Shown: piece by piece, positions 1-8,974 of the stretch
Numbering within the stretch: the first letter of the stretch is position 1
Layout of the letters: every line of letters begins with the position of its first letter
From: Parapedobacter tibetensis
Lineage (GTDB): Bacteria > Bacteroidota > Bacteroidia > Sphingobacteriales > Sphingobacteriaceae
Direction of reading: 5' to 3'
Assembly: GCF_024643205.1 (NCBI RefSeq)
Contig: NZ_JAMKQJ010000008.1
Coordinates: 1 to 64,000, forward strand
Length of the DNA stretch: 64,000 bases
Translations under genes and position numbers: made by a program
Notes under the pieces: generated by a model
Told to the model about the DNA's origin: nothing
Databases searched by the model: none
The model's input: only the letters and a program-made list of their open reading frames with translations

Positions 1-1
1 A

Positions 2-593
2 CCGCTCAACCAACATTACCTCGAACGGACGGTGGGCGAAAACCTGGCCATCGACGTTGCCGCCAACGCAGCTGGGGTCATCGGCACGAAAGGCCTTAAC
101 GGCATGAAACGGCTGTTTACCCAAGATATCGCACGCTATCGCATCAGGTATGACAGAAACACCTACCTAAAGCTTTTCGATGAATTGAAGTTTTTCGCGG
201 TTGACTACCAGTTGTCGCCCGAATTTGAAGCAGATTTATTAAAGATTTTCGGGGATACGCCATAAGACAACAGCCATCCGCCAGCTGAAAAATGCGAAGC
301 CATCGTTTAATTTTGATTTTGAGCATACCGCCAATGGCATGCTTGTTGGCGGGGGATTGGGGATTGACGAAAGGAAAGCGTATTTCGCACCGCTCGCCGG
401 TGCATCCGTCGGGTTCAGGTTGGGCAAAAACAGACCGTTGGACCTAGAGCATTGAATGGGGGCGTAGCTGGTTGCCAAGGGCCAGAAAATAGCTGAACTG
501 TGGGAGAGATTCCATGAGGTAAGCGTCTTTGAAATAGGCGAAGAACTCCAACAACGTCGTACTGGATTTCACACCAAACAAGTCTGGGTGTAG
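2..593 (+). pseudogene. Decayed coding remnants, unidentified
   Basis: Three successive open stretches lie head to tail in the same direction without convincing starts: 2-265 (one frame, open to the window edge, ending LLKIFGDTP), 243-455 (next frame, containing GMLVGGGLGIDERKAYF and ending PLDLEH) and 468-593 (ending FHTKQVWV). They read like real protein, so a gene broken by frameshifts, or several gene tails, is more likely than chance. I do not recognise the family. The left part is cut by the window edge. A mobile-element origin is possible because other conjugation debris occurs near 21 kb, but nothing here proves it. Confidence 0.4.
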
Positions 594-598
594 GCCTC

Positions 599-625
599 AT
601 GGTTGATATAATCCATATCAACCAT
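599..625. repeat. 11-bp-arm palindrome
   Basis: Perfect inverted repeat: ATGGTTGATAT at 599-609 and ATATCAACCAT at 615-625, separated by 5 bp. It starts just after the last decayed frame ends (593). No T-run follows, so an operator or recombination site is as likely as a terminator. Confidence 0.6.
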
Positions 626-651
626 TACAATGATTTACAAATATCAAGTTT

Positions 652-710
652 TTATGGCTATAACCTTAAAAAGATTTATATATCCATGTTTTTTATGGTT
701 ATAGCCATAA
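652..710. repeat. 14-bp-arm palindrome
   Basis: Perfect inverted repeat: TTATGGCTATAACC at 652-665 and GGTTATAGCCATAA at 697-710, separated by 31 bp of AT-rich sequence. The right arm is itself nearly self-complementary (TATGG-TTATAG-CCATA), which looks like a dimer-binding site. The nearest downstream gene is the SusC gene at 1058, but module A lies between them. Confidence 0.55.
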
Positions 711-900
711 CTACTTTCCGGCTAAGTGTCGTGTGCCGTCCCTTCCGCAGCATGCCCCCTCGCGCAAGTCTTTGAGGGTTGAGTCACGCATATAAAGGCA
801 GCTGGCAAATACCGGGGATAATTTTCGGGCAACTTAACCAACCACTTGCTTTGTAGGAGGGAAGCGCTCCGAATCTTGGGCCCATCGTTCCCTTTTATAC

Positions 901-939
901 CACCTAAATTGGGGTGGTATTTCCCACAAATTTGGGGTG
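901..939 (+). promoter_or_regulatory. Operator, module A (upstream of SusC)
   Basis: A 39-bp inverted repeat with left arm CACCTAAATTGGGG and right arm CCCACAAATTTGGGGTG. The same element occurs at 17106-17144, 17399-17437, 20782-20820 and 34564-34602. The operator ends 30 bp before the end of the -7 box TTCCTTTG (962-969). It faces the SusC gene at 1058. The bound protein is unknown. A NarL-type response regulator encoded in the window is an inference. Confidence 0.7.
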
Positions 940-961
940 AAGAAACGATGAAATTTTTATT

Positions 962-969
962 TTCCTTTG
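962..969 (+). promoter_or_regulatory. -7 box of module A promoter
   Basis: TTCCTTTG resembles the Bacteroidota -7 consensus TAnnTTTG with T instead of A at position 2, the same deviation found in all five modules. A TTG at the usual -33 distance is not obvious, as expected for an activator-dependent promoter. The transcript would start near 975, giving a leader of about 80 nt to the SusC start. Confidence 0.5.
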
Positions 970-1057
970 TCTCATTAGTAAAGATAAACGATTGATTTAA
1001 GCGGAAACCATTGCGCTGCGGTAGCAGCGTTACAGATAACCAAACATAACAAAAAGT

Positions 1058-4000
1058 ATGAACCAAAATTACGTATCAAAAAGACGAAGCCGCCTGAATT
1101 GGAAATTAGCCGTTTTGTTTCCTGTTCTACTGTATTCGACCATGGGCAGTAAGGCAACCCCGAAAGACGAACGCGCCAACAAGTTGGATGAAATCGCCTT
1201 TGCACAGACACCGGTAAGTGGAAAAGTGGTGGGGCAAGACGGGAATCCGGTTGTGGGTACCACCGTATTGGTCAAAGGGACAGACAGAAAAGCGACCGCC
1301 GGATCGGATGGATCGTATCGGATTGCCGCCAGTGCGGGGGATGTATTGGTTTTCCGGATGATGGGGTATGAAACCCTTGAGCGCACCGTGGGGGAAGCCA
1401 CCACCATCAATGTTTCCCTCCGGGTGTCGGTGACCACGCTGGAGGAGGTGATGGTGAGTACGGGGTATCAGACGATTGATAAGCGCCTCTTTACGGGGTC
1501 TTCTGCCAAGGTCAGAGCAGTGGATGCACAGCGGGCGGGCATACCCGATGCCAGCCGGATGCTGGAAGGCCAAGTGGCTGGGGTATCGGTACAGAACGTG
1601 ACCGGTACATTTGGGGCCGCCCCCAAAATCCGCATCCGGGGTGCTACCTCCATCAACGGAGACAACAAGCCGCTGTGGGTCATTGATGGCATCATCCTGG
1701 AAGATGTGGTGAATATTTCCAATGAACAACTCTCAACCGGCGATCCGAATACATTGGTCGGGTCGTCCATTGCGGGGTTAAATCCCGATGATATTGAAAG
1801 CTTTGATATTCTCCGTGATGCATCGGCCACGGCCATGTATGGGGCCCGGGCAATGAATGGCGTGGTGTTGGTCACCACCAAAAAAGGAAGGAATACCCAA
1901 GGAAAGCCGATGGTTTCTTACACGGGCAACTTCAGCACCTTCCTGAAACCAAACTATGACCAATATGATATCATGAATTCGGCCGACCAAATGCACACTT
2001 ACCTGGAAATGTACAACAAGGGATGGCTGAACCACCCGCAGGTATCCAGCGCTGCGAGCGGGGGCGTGTTTAAGAAGATGTACGACCAAATGTATGTGTA
2101 TGACGTGGCAAATGACCGATTTGCATTAAGAAACGATGCGCCTTCCCGATTAGACTTCCTGAACCGCTATGCGAATGCCAATACGGACTGGTTCGACCAC
2201 CTGTTCAAAAATTCGTTCATGCAGGAGCATTCGCTTAGCGTGACGTCCGGGACGGAGGCTTCCCAGTTCTATGCGTCAACGAGTTTCCTCCAAGACCACG
2301 GATGGACGGTAGGCGACCATGTAAAACGTTTCACCGGTACGCTGCGGGGCAACTTCAAGATCAATGATAAGCTGCGTTTCGAATTGCTCAGCCAAGGATC
2401 CGTGCGGCGGCAGAACAGCCCCGGTACGTTGAGGCGTGAGGAGAATCAGGTGGTGGGTTCGTTTAATCGGGATTTCGATATCAACCCCTTCAACTATGCC
2501 TTGAATACCTCCCGGACGCTTACACCCTATGACGACCAGGGAGAACTGGAGTTTTTTACGCAGAATTATGCGCCATTCAATATCCTCCACGAATTGCAGA
2601 ACAACAAGCTGCAAACGAGTGTAGTGGATTTGAAGGTGCAGGGTGGATTGAAGTACCGGTTGTTGGAAGGCTTGGAATATTCCTTTGATGGGGCCTACCG
2701 TTTCGTGAAAAGCGAGCGCGAGCATAGCATGACCGAGTATTCCAACGCGGCCAATGCTTATCGCGCCTATGGTGACCAGAATGTCATAGAAGACAACCGA
2801 TTTCTGTATTCAGACTCTGATCGCCCCGGAAGCCTGCCCATGATCGTGCTGCCGCAGGGGGGATTCTATAATGTAACAGGTAATGACATTACCAACTATT
2901 ACATGCGTAACTCGTTGGAGTATAATAAGGTATTCAACGAACACCATGTGTTTAACGCTTTTGCTTCGGCAGAGTTGCGCTTCATCGATCGGAGAAACAC
3001 CCGGTTTGATGGGGTGGGGTACCAGTTTGACCGGGGAGGTGTTCCCTATGTGGATTACAATTATTTCAAACAAGCCGTAGAAGCCAATGTGCAGTACTAC
3101 AATATGGGGCAGGGTTTCGAGCGCTTCCTTGCTTATATGGCGCGGGCTGCATATTCCTACAAAGGGAGATATTCGGTCAATGGTACGGTGCGTTACGACG
3201 GTTCGAACCTATTGGGGATTTCCCGGACGGCGCGCTGGCTTCCGACATGGAACATCAGTGGTGCCTGGCATGTGCATGAGGAACAATTCTTCAAGCAGCA
3301 AGCCACCTTATCTCATGCTACGATCCGCGCCACCTATGGGTTGACCGGTAGTACGGCCAATGCCACGAACTCTACCATAGTATACCGCAATCAGGTTACA
3401 CGCAGGCAGAACGTGGCAGACAAAGAGTCGATGATTTTCATCAGCGGGTTGGAAAATGCGGAGTTGACCTGGGAGAAACAATATGAAACCAACCTCGGTG
3501 TCGATTTGGGAGCTTTTGATAACCGCATTGGTTTGACCATAGACCTTTATCGCCGCAAGGCCTTTGACCTGATTGGTCCACTCCGGTCTTCGGGAATCGG
3601 CGGCGATACCTTTAAAAATGCGAACTATGCGGATATGACATCCAAGGGAATCGAAGTGACGCTTAATGCCGGCATCATCCGTAGGCCGGACCGCGGCTTC
3701 AATTGGAGCACCAACCTGAACTTCGGCTACCATGTGGGCGAAATCGTAAACCTGCGCAATGATCCCACGATCATGGATTTGATCACCGAGACCGGAGGAG
3801 CACGGGAGGGATACCCACAACGGGGGCTTTTCTCGATTGCTTTTGACGGGTTGGATCCGAATACCGGGGTACCTACGTTCTACAACGAGAATGGGGACCA
3901 CCAGAGTAAATTTGTTTATTTCCAAAGCAGCAACGTGGATAACCTGCACTACGAAGGGCAGATCGACCCCAAGCTGACTGGTGGTTTTACCAATCGTTTT

Positions 4001-4483
4001 TCCTATAACCGGTTTTCACTAAGCGCTTTGGTTACCTTCAGCGCCGGCAACAAAGTGCGACTCTATCCATCGTTCAATTCATTTTACACCGACCTGAATG
4101 CCATGTCCAATGATTTCCTGGCACGCTGGATCGCCCCGGGCGACGACGAGAAAACCAATGTGCCCGCAATTGCCGATCCGTTTGTGATTGCTAACCTGGC
4201 GTCTTCGGAGTACCCCTATAATGCCTATAACTACTCAACCGAACGGGTAGCCGACGGTGGTTTTGCCCGCCTGAAGCAGGTGCTGTTGACTTATCAGTTG
4301 CCCGACCAATGGCTGGGCAAAACAGGGATAGGCAATGCGGCTATAAGCGTGGTGGGCAACAACATCTGGCTCATGTATGCGGATAAACGGCTGAATGGCC
4401 AAGACCCTGAGTTTTATGGCACCGGTGGAGTAGCCATGCCGCTACCCCGCCAATTTTCCTTATCGGTCAAACTCGGCTTTTAA
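1058..4483 (+). CDS. SusC/RagA-family TonB-dependent outer membrane transporter
   Basis: 1141 residues. A basic N-terminus and hydrophobic segment (about 15-33) form a signal peptide. A carboxypeptidase-regulatory-like domain spans about 53-122, a TonB-box-like EEVMVSTGYQ about 129-138, then the plug and a long beta-barrel ending in QFSLSVKLGF. SusC proteins form the barrel through which oligomers captured by SusD are imported using TonB energy. The SusD gene follows after 11 bp and a metallopeptidase comes next, so peptide import (as known for RagA/RagB) is inferred rather than glycan import. No glycoside hydrolase is nearby. Module A lies 119 bp upstream. Confidence 0.95.
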   Translation: MNQNYVSKRRSRLNWKLAVLFPVLLYSTMGSKATPKDERANKLDEIAFAQTPVSGKVVGQDGNPVVGTTVLVKGTDRKATAGSDGSYRIAASAGDVLVFRMMGYETLERTVGEATTINVSLRVSVTTLEEVMVSTGYQTIDKRLFTGSSAKVRAVDAQRAGIPDASRMLEGQVAGVSVQNVTGTFGAAPKIRIRGATSINGDNKPLWVIDGIILEDVVNISNEQLSTGDPNTLVGSSIAGLNPDDIESFDILRDASATAMYGARAMNGVVLVTTKKGRNTQGKPMVSYTGNFSTFLKPNYDQYDIMNSADQMHTYLEMYNKGWLNHPQVSSAASGGVFKKMYDQMYVYDVANDRFALRNDAPSRLDFLNRYANANTDWFDHLFKNSFMQEHSLSVTSGTEASQFYASTSFLQDHGWTVGDHVKRFTGTLRGNFKINDKLRFELLSQGSVRRQNSPGTLRREENQVVGSFNRDFDINPFNYALNTSRTLTPYDDQGELEFFTQNYAPFNILHELQNNKLQTSVVDLKVQGGLKYRLLEGLEYSFDGAYRFVKSEREHSMTEYSNAANAYRAYGDQNVIEDNRFLYSDSDRPGSLPMIVLPQGGFYNVTGNDITNYYMRNSLEYNKVFNEHHVFNAFASAELRFIDRRNTRFDGVGYQFDRGGVPYVDYNYFKQAVEANVQYYNMGQGFERFLAYMARAAYSYKGRYSVNGTVRYDGSNLLGISRTARWLPTWNISGAWHVHEEQFFKQQATLSHATIRATYGLTGSTANATNSTIVYRNQVTRRQNVADKESMIFISGLENAELTWEKQYETNLGVDLGAFDNRIGLTIDLYRRKAFDLIGPLRSSGIGGDTFKNANYADMTSKGIEVTLNAGIIRRPDRGFNWSTNLNFGYHVGEIVNLRNDPTIMDLITETGGAREGYPQRGLFSIAFDGLDPNTGVPTFYNENGDHQSKFVYFQSSNVDNLHYEGQIDPKLTGGFTNRFSYNRFSLSALVTFSAGNKVRLYPSFNSFYTDLNAMSNDFLARWIAPGDDEKTNVPAIADPFVIANLASSEYPYNAYNYSTERVADGGFARLKQVLLTYQLPDQWLGKTGIGNAAISVVGNNIWLMYADKRLNGQDPEFYGTGGVAMPLPRQFSLSVKLGF

Positions 4484-4494
4484 TCAACGGTAAC

Positions 4495-5985
4495 ATGAAA
4501 AGAAAAATAATAGTAAGATTGGCGCTTGTGACGGCAATTGCCGGACTGGCTGCCGGATGTAGCAAATTTTTGGAGGTTGAACCTGACTTGCGCACACAAC
4601 TTAACAACACTGAAAAAGTGGCAGAATTGCTGGTCTCTGCCTATCCCAAAACAGACTATATGTTTATGGAACTGGCTTCCGATAACGTGGAAGACAAGGG
4701 GCCGCGTTCGGACTATGCTAGTTTGGGGGATTATGGCGATTTCCTTTCGTTAACCTACAAATGGAAAGATTACGATAACCCAGCTGCGGTGCAAGGATCT
4801 ACCAGCCTATATTGGAGTCAGTGTTACTTGGCAATTGCTTCAGCCAACAGTGCGCTCGGTTATATCGAGGAACATCCGGGCGATCGCAGCCTGGATCCCT
4901 ACAAAGGTGAAGCATTGGTGGCCAGGGCTTATGCGCATTTCATGCTGGTGACCTTGTATGCAACGGCCTACGAGATCGGTGGCGGCAATACCGCACTCGG
5001 AATTCCCTACGTTACCGAGCCCGAACGCGTGGTGTTTGAGCAATATGACCGTTCGACAGTAGGCGAAACGTATGCGCGGATTGAAAAAGACCTGATGGAA
5101 GGATTGTCCTTGTTGGATGACAATGTTTATAACGTGCCTAAATTCCATTTCACGCGCGCCGCCGCCAATGCATTCGCAGCTCGGTTTTTCCTGTTCAAGG
5201 GAGCGTTTGATAAAGTCATCGAACATGCGAGCGCGGTTTACCGCGCTTCAGCGGAGTATATCCCTAACCTGCGTCCTTGGAATACCGTTTACAATACGGC
5301 AAGCTATGACCATTTGCCTATATTATATACGCAATCCAGCCAGCCCTCCAATTTGTTGCTAGCGGAGGCTAATTCTGCTTGGGGCAGGAATTATTATATC
5401 CGGTACGGGTTAGGCCAAGAAGTGGTCAGCGAATTGACGCAGGACCCAAACGTCACAGGCGGGCGGTTTTCCTACCGCCAATTGAACCGGGAACCTTATT
5501 ACTCGTTTCAAAAATGGAAAGAGTTGTTTTTTGAAACCCAGATTGGATCGGGGTTCGGCCAACCGTACGTGATGGTTCCGCTATTTACCGTGGACGAATT
5601 GTTGATGAACAGGGCTGAAGCCTATGCACAATCCGGACAACTGGATCTGGCCCTTCAGGATATCAATGCGTTCGTCGGTACGCGGATTGCTAACTATGAT
5701 CCCGGCAACCATTCGGTAACGCCCGAGAAAGTCGCAGCCTTCTACGAAGGTGTCGAGCTGCAGCAGGGCGTGGTCAACGCCATCCTGGACCTGAAGCGCG
5801 CGGAGTTCGTATCGGAAGGCCTCCGTTGGCTGGATATCATCCGGCACCGGTTGCCCGTTAGGCATAACATGCGTGACGCCGCCGGCAACGAAACATACAT
5901 CGAGTTGCCCGCTAATGATCCCCGTAGGGTATTCCAAATCCCGGAAACGGTCACCAGGGCAGGAATCGAACGTAACCCAAGATAA
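4495..5985 (+). CDS. SusD/RagB-family outer membrane lipoprotein
   Basis: 496 residues with a lipoprotein signal peptide (MKRKIIVRLAL...LAAGC; acylated Cys about 22). The body has SusD features: helical repeats in the first half and a C-terminal part with VDELLMNRAEAYAQSG and FVSEGLRWLDIIRH, typical of RagB/SusD. It would cap the adjacent SusC barrel on the cell surface and bind ligand. It lies 11 bp after SusC in the same operon. Confidence 0.93.
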   Translation: MKRKIIVRLALVTAIAGLAAGCSKFLEVEPDLRTQLNNTEKVAELLVSAYPKTDYMFMELASDNVEDKGPRSDYASLGDYGDFLSLTYKWKDYDNPAAVQGSTSLYWSQCYLAIASANSALGYIEEHPGDRSLDPYKGEALVARAYAHFMLVTLYATAYEIGGGNTALGIPYVTEPERVVFEQYDRSTVGETYARIEKDLMEGLSLLDDNVYNVPKFHFTRAAANAFAARFFLFKGAFDKVIEHASAVYRASAEYIPNLRPWNTVYNTASYDHLPILYTQSSQPSNLLLAEANSAWGRNYYIRYGLGQEVVSELTQDPNVTGGRFSYRQLNREPYYSFQKWKELFFETQIGSGFGQPYVMVPLFTVDELLMNRAEAYAQSGQLDLALQDINAFVGTRIANYDPGNHSVTPEKVAAFYEGVELQQGVVNAILDLKRAEFVSEGLRWLDIIRHRLPVRHNMRDAAGNETYIELPANDPRRVFQIPETVTRAGIERNPR

Positions 5986-6003
5986 TTTTAATAACGAGAA
6001 ATC

Positions 6004-6903
6004 ATGACAACATCAAATAAACTTGTAGCGGTTGCATTATGCTGTGGCTTAGCGCTCGGCTGTACCGATAACAACGCGTTGAACGTAGACTTGCGTGACG
6101 CTCCGCTGACCACCGCCGGTGATCGTGACCCACAGACCAGCAGTGAACTCGACCGCTGGCTGGATGAACATATCGTAACGCCTTACAACATACAGGTACT
6201 TTACCGATTCGATCGGTTCCAATACGAAATCGACAAGGATCTGGCACCAATTGACGAAACGTTGGTGATACCGGTGATGCAGGCGGTATTGGACCTGTGG
6301 ATCGCACCGTATGAAAAACTGGCTGGGAAAGCGTTTATTAAACCGATACTGCCCAAGCAGCTTGGATTGGTGGGTAGCCCATCTTACAACAATGATGGAA
6401 CCATAACATTAGGTACCGCTGACGCCGGTAGGCAGGTTAATCTTTTTGAACTCAATTCTTATGATCCGACCGATGAAAGCGTTCTGAATCGCATGTTTCA
6501 TACCATACATCACGAATTTGCGCACATCCTCCACCAACGCGTTGTCATTTCACCGGAGTTCCAGAAGATTTCGCCATACTATGTCGGAGGAACCTGGGCT
6601 TCTATTGCAAATACAGCGGAAACGGCAAGAAACCTTGGTTTCGCTTCGCGGTATGCGCGGATGAACTACCACGAGGATTTTGTGGAGACGGTTGCTTTCC
6701 TGTTGGTGGAAGGCCAGGCGTATTTCGATAGCTATGTCAGTGCGGCAGATGGCATAGGGCAAGAACGGCTACGAGTCAAAGAGCAATTTGTGGTGGATTA
6801 TTTTAAGACAGGCCTTGATATCGATTTCCGTGCCCTACAGCGTGAAATTGCCGAAACAAAGGCCGCCATCATTGCCACCGGGCAGGAAGCGCAGAACCAA
6901 TAG
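6004..6903 (+). CDS. Putative zinc-binding metallopeptidase lipoprotein
   Basis: 299 residues. Lipobox ALGC with Cys20. An HExxH zinc site is visible as HHEFAHILH (H170, E171, H174), and a conserved downstream acidic region (NYHEDFVETVAFLLVEG, about 221-237) could give further ligands. This matches the Bacteroidota lipoprotein metallopeptidases (Peptidase_Mx1 type) that follow SusD genes. It probably cleaves proteins or peptides at the cell surface for the adjacent transporter. It lies 18 bp after SusD. Substrate specificity cannot be read from the sequence. Confidence 0.85.
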   Translation: MTTSNKLVAVALCCGLALGCTDNNALNVDLRDAPLTTAGDRDPQTSSELDRWLDEHIVTPYNIQVLYRFDRFQYEIDKDLAPIDETLVIPVMQAVLDLWIAPYEKLAGKAFIKPILPKQLGLVGSPSYNNDGTITLGTADAGRQVNLFELNSYDPTDESVLNRMFHTIHHEFAHILHQRVVISPEFQKISPYYVGGTWASIANTAETARNLGFASRYARMNYHEDFVETVAFLLVEGQAYFDSYVSAADGIGQERLRVKEQFVVDYFKTGLDIDFRALQREIAETKAAIIATGQEAQNQ

Positions 6904-6929
6904 AATGAACCATGTTAAACACGCAGATA

Positions 6930-8276
6930 ATGAGAAAATTTAACTATTATACCCATTTGGTATTTGTAGCCATCATGGCCCTTTCCTGTTCAAAAATGGA
7001 AGACCGGTTGCTCATCGACGGACTTAGGCCGGAAGAACGAATCCGCCAATCATTGGATAGTCTCTCGCGCACATTGACCGGTAGTGAGCATGGTTGGATA
7101 GCCCTGTTAAAAACGAATAGCGGGTACTGTTATTCCTTCCACATGGCATTTGGTAGTGATGGGCGCGTCGGTATCGTGGGAGATATGAATGAGGAAATAG
7201 CCTCAGAAACCTTCGGAAGCACGTACCGCATCGTTCAAGGCAATGGGCCCGTATTGATGTTTGATACCTACAACATCATTACGCTATTGACCGATCCGAC
7301 CCCTGACGCCTTTGGCGGGAAGGCGGGATCCGGCTATGGCTCGGATATCGAATTCGAATGGCGTGCGATCATTGGAGACACGTTGTCGTTCATCGGCAAG
7401 AAACAGCAAGTACCCCTGACCTTGGTGCGGGCTACGGCTGCCGAACGGGAAGCCTTTACAGATGGACAAACGTTGCCCAACTTGCTTGATAAAACGATCG
7501 GTATAACAGATATGGGGGGGGAGTTCCTTTCGGCATCGATCAACGGAATACCTACGCAAGTGGTACCCATGCCCGAACTGCGCAAATTTGTTTTTGCTTA
7601 CGTAGAAAACGGTACGCTGGTCGTCAGGCAGTCGGCATTTTATCATGTGCCACCACATCGGGTGGTATTTGTGGAGCCGATGGTTGTTAACGGTGAACGG
7701 ATTACCGAGTTGGTATGGGATGAGGCTAACCAGCGGTTTGTCATCGCCGGTTTGGACATACCCATTGAGGTAAGCGAGCAACGTATTTTGCCGCCAGAAC
7801 AATCCTTTTTGATTGGAGCCGGACGCCTGTATCTGCCCAATATGGAGCGATTTGGAACATTTTGGTCCGATCCTTTTGTGTCTGCCCTGAATAACGCGAA
7901 AGTGCAGGTGGAAGCCATTGCATCAGCAGCAGGGGTACCGGGCTTTACTGTCGGGGAAATCGCGATGTCCGTCGATTTTGGAAACAAATCCATATTGATG
8001 GTGTGTCAGATAACCAACGGTACCAACTCATTGATCACTCCGACTTCTTACCGGCTTTCCTATGAATTAGAAGGCAACGCCATAAGGATTACAGGAGTCC
8101 AAGCTATTAGCGGTACATATGGGAGCTATTTTCAGCCGGGTATGCGGCCGCTTTTCAGCTTCCTGATGTCGCACTCATTTAGATTGGAGGCCCTCCATCC
8201 GATTCCGGGTTTCACGTTTTTGAACTTTGTAAGTACGGAAGACGCAGCTGTATTTTTTGCAGGTGTCTTGTTGTAA
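6930..8276 (+). CDS. DUF4302-type surface lipoprotein
   Basis: About 448 residues from the ATG at 6930; an in-frame ATG at 6912 is also possible. The later start gives a clean lipoprotein signal peptide, MRKFNYYTH...IMALSC. The body, with EHGWIALLKTNSGYCYSFHM and a following region about substrate-free beta structure, resembles DUF4302 proteins, which occur downstream of SusCD plus metallopeptidase. Function is unknown. Its position suggests an accessory surface binding protein of the same uptake locus. Confidence 0.75.
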   Translation: MRKFNYYTHLVFVAIMALSCSKMEDRLLIDGLRPEERIRQSLDSLSRTLTGSEHGWIALLKTNSGYCYSFHMAFGSDGRVGIVGDMNEEIASETFGSTYRIVQGNGPVLMFDTYNIITLLTDPTPDAFGGKAGSGYGSDIEFEWRAIIGDTLSFIGKKQQVPLTLVRATAAEREAFTDGQTLPNLLDKTIGITDMGGEFLSASINGIPTQVVPMPELRKFVFAYVENGTLVVRQSAFYHVPPHRVVFVEPMVVNGERITELVWDEANQRFVIAGLDIPIEVSEQRILPPEQSFLIGAGRLYLPNMERFGTFWSDPFVSALNNAKVQVEAIASAAGVPGFTVGEIAMSVDFGNKSILMVCQITNGTNSLITPTSYRLSYELEGNAIRITGVQAISGTYGSYFQPGMRPLFSFLMSHSFRLEALHPIPGFTFLNFVSTEDAAVFFAGVLL

Positions 8277-8343
8277 ATGAGAGTTGCTTATTGCGCGATA
8301 TCATGCGTGAGTAGCTGATGGAGGCGAAAAGAAGAATGATTAG

Positions 8344-8949
8344 ATGAATTTTAAACAGGCTCTTAATATGCGTTTTGGGAAAATTCTGAACATTTTTCTG
8401 CTTATCTCTCCTTTCTTTTCTTGCAAGGAGAATAAAAGCGTTGAACGGGGAAAACAGGAGGTTGAACAAGGATATATCATTGGACAACTATTGCCGTACT
8501 TAAATCTGCAATTGACGAATGGTAAAGAAAATATGTATATCAAAACAATCAAATACGACCGTGCTAATGACTGCTATAGGTTTCAGTTCTTATGGAATCG
8601 CTTTTCCGATGTTGCTAGGCATGATTTATCATTGGCTTTGGAAGTGAACATTCACGATGTTCGGGTGGAAAAAAACCATCAACTTGTCGCCCCCACCGCT
8701 ACGAAGGATCCAGCTACATGCTGGATTTATTGCCACATCAATCAGCGAGATGGGGAGAAAAAAAAGAATGTCATCTTCACAACCCCAAAAGACAGGAGCA
8801 CCGTCACGTTGGCGGTCACTGAAGTGAAACCCGATCCGATTACAACTATTCCCATCGTTAGCGGAACGATTAAGGGAAGTTTATATAATCCTGATGACGG
8901 ACAGGATAGCATGGTGCTAGATTTAGCATTCAAGACCAGGGCCTATTAA
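8344..8949 (+). CDS. Small lipoprotein, unknown function
   Basis: 201 residues. A hydrophobic segment ends in the lipobox-like SPFFSC, then a polar linker and a beta-rich body ending in LDLAFKTRAY. An internal ATG at 8368 (MRFGKILNIF) is an alternative start. Not recognised as a named family. It is the last gene of the first SusCD/peptidase locus, 67 bp after the DUF4302 gene, and ends 25 bp from the convergent SusD gene. Base composition is slightly AT-richer than its neighbours. Confidence 0.65.
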   Translation: MNFKQALNMRFGKILNIFLLISPFFSCKENKSVERGKQEVEQGYIIGQLLPYLNLQLTNGKENMYIKTIKYDRANDCYRFQFLWNRFSDVARHDLSLALEVNIHDVRVEKNHQLVAPTATKDPATCWIYCHINQRDGEKKKNVIFTTPKDRSTVTLAVTEVKPDPITTIPIVSGTIKGSLYNPDDGQDSMVLDLAFKTRAY

Positions 8950-8974
8950 GCAGGGATTTCACGTTTAACCAAAC

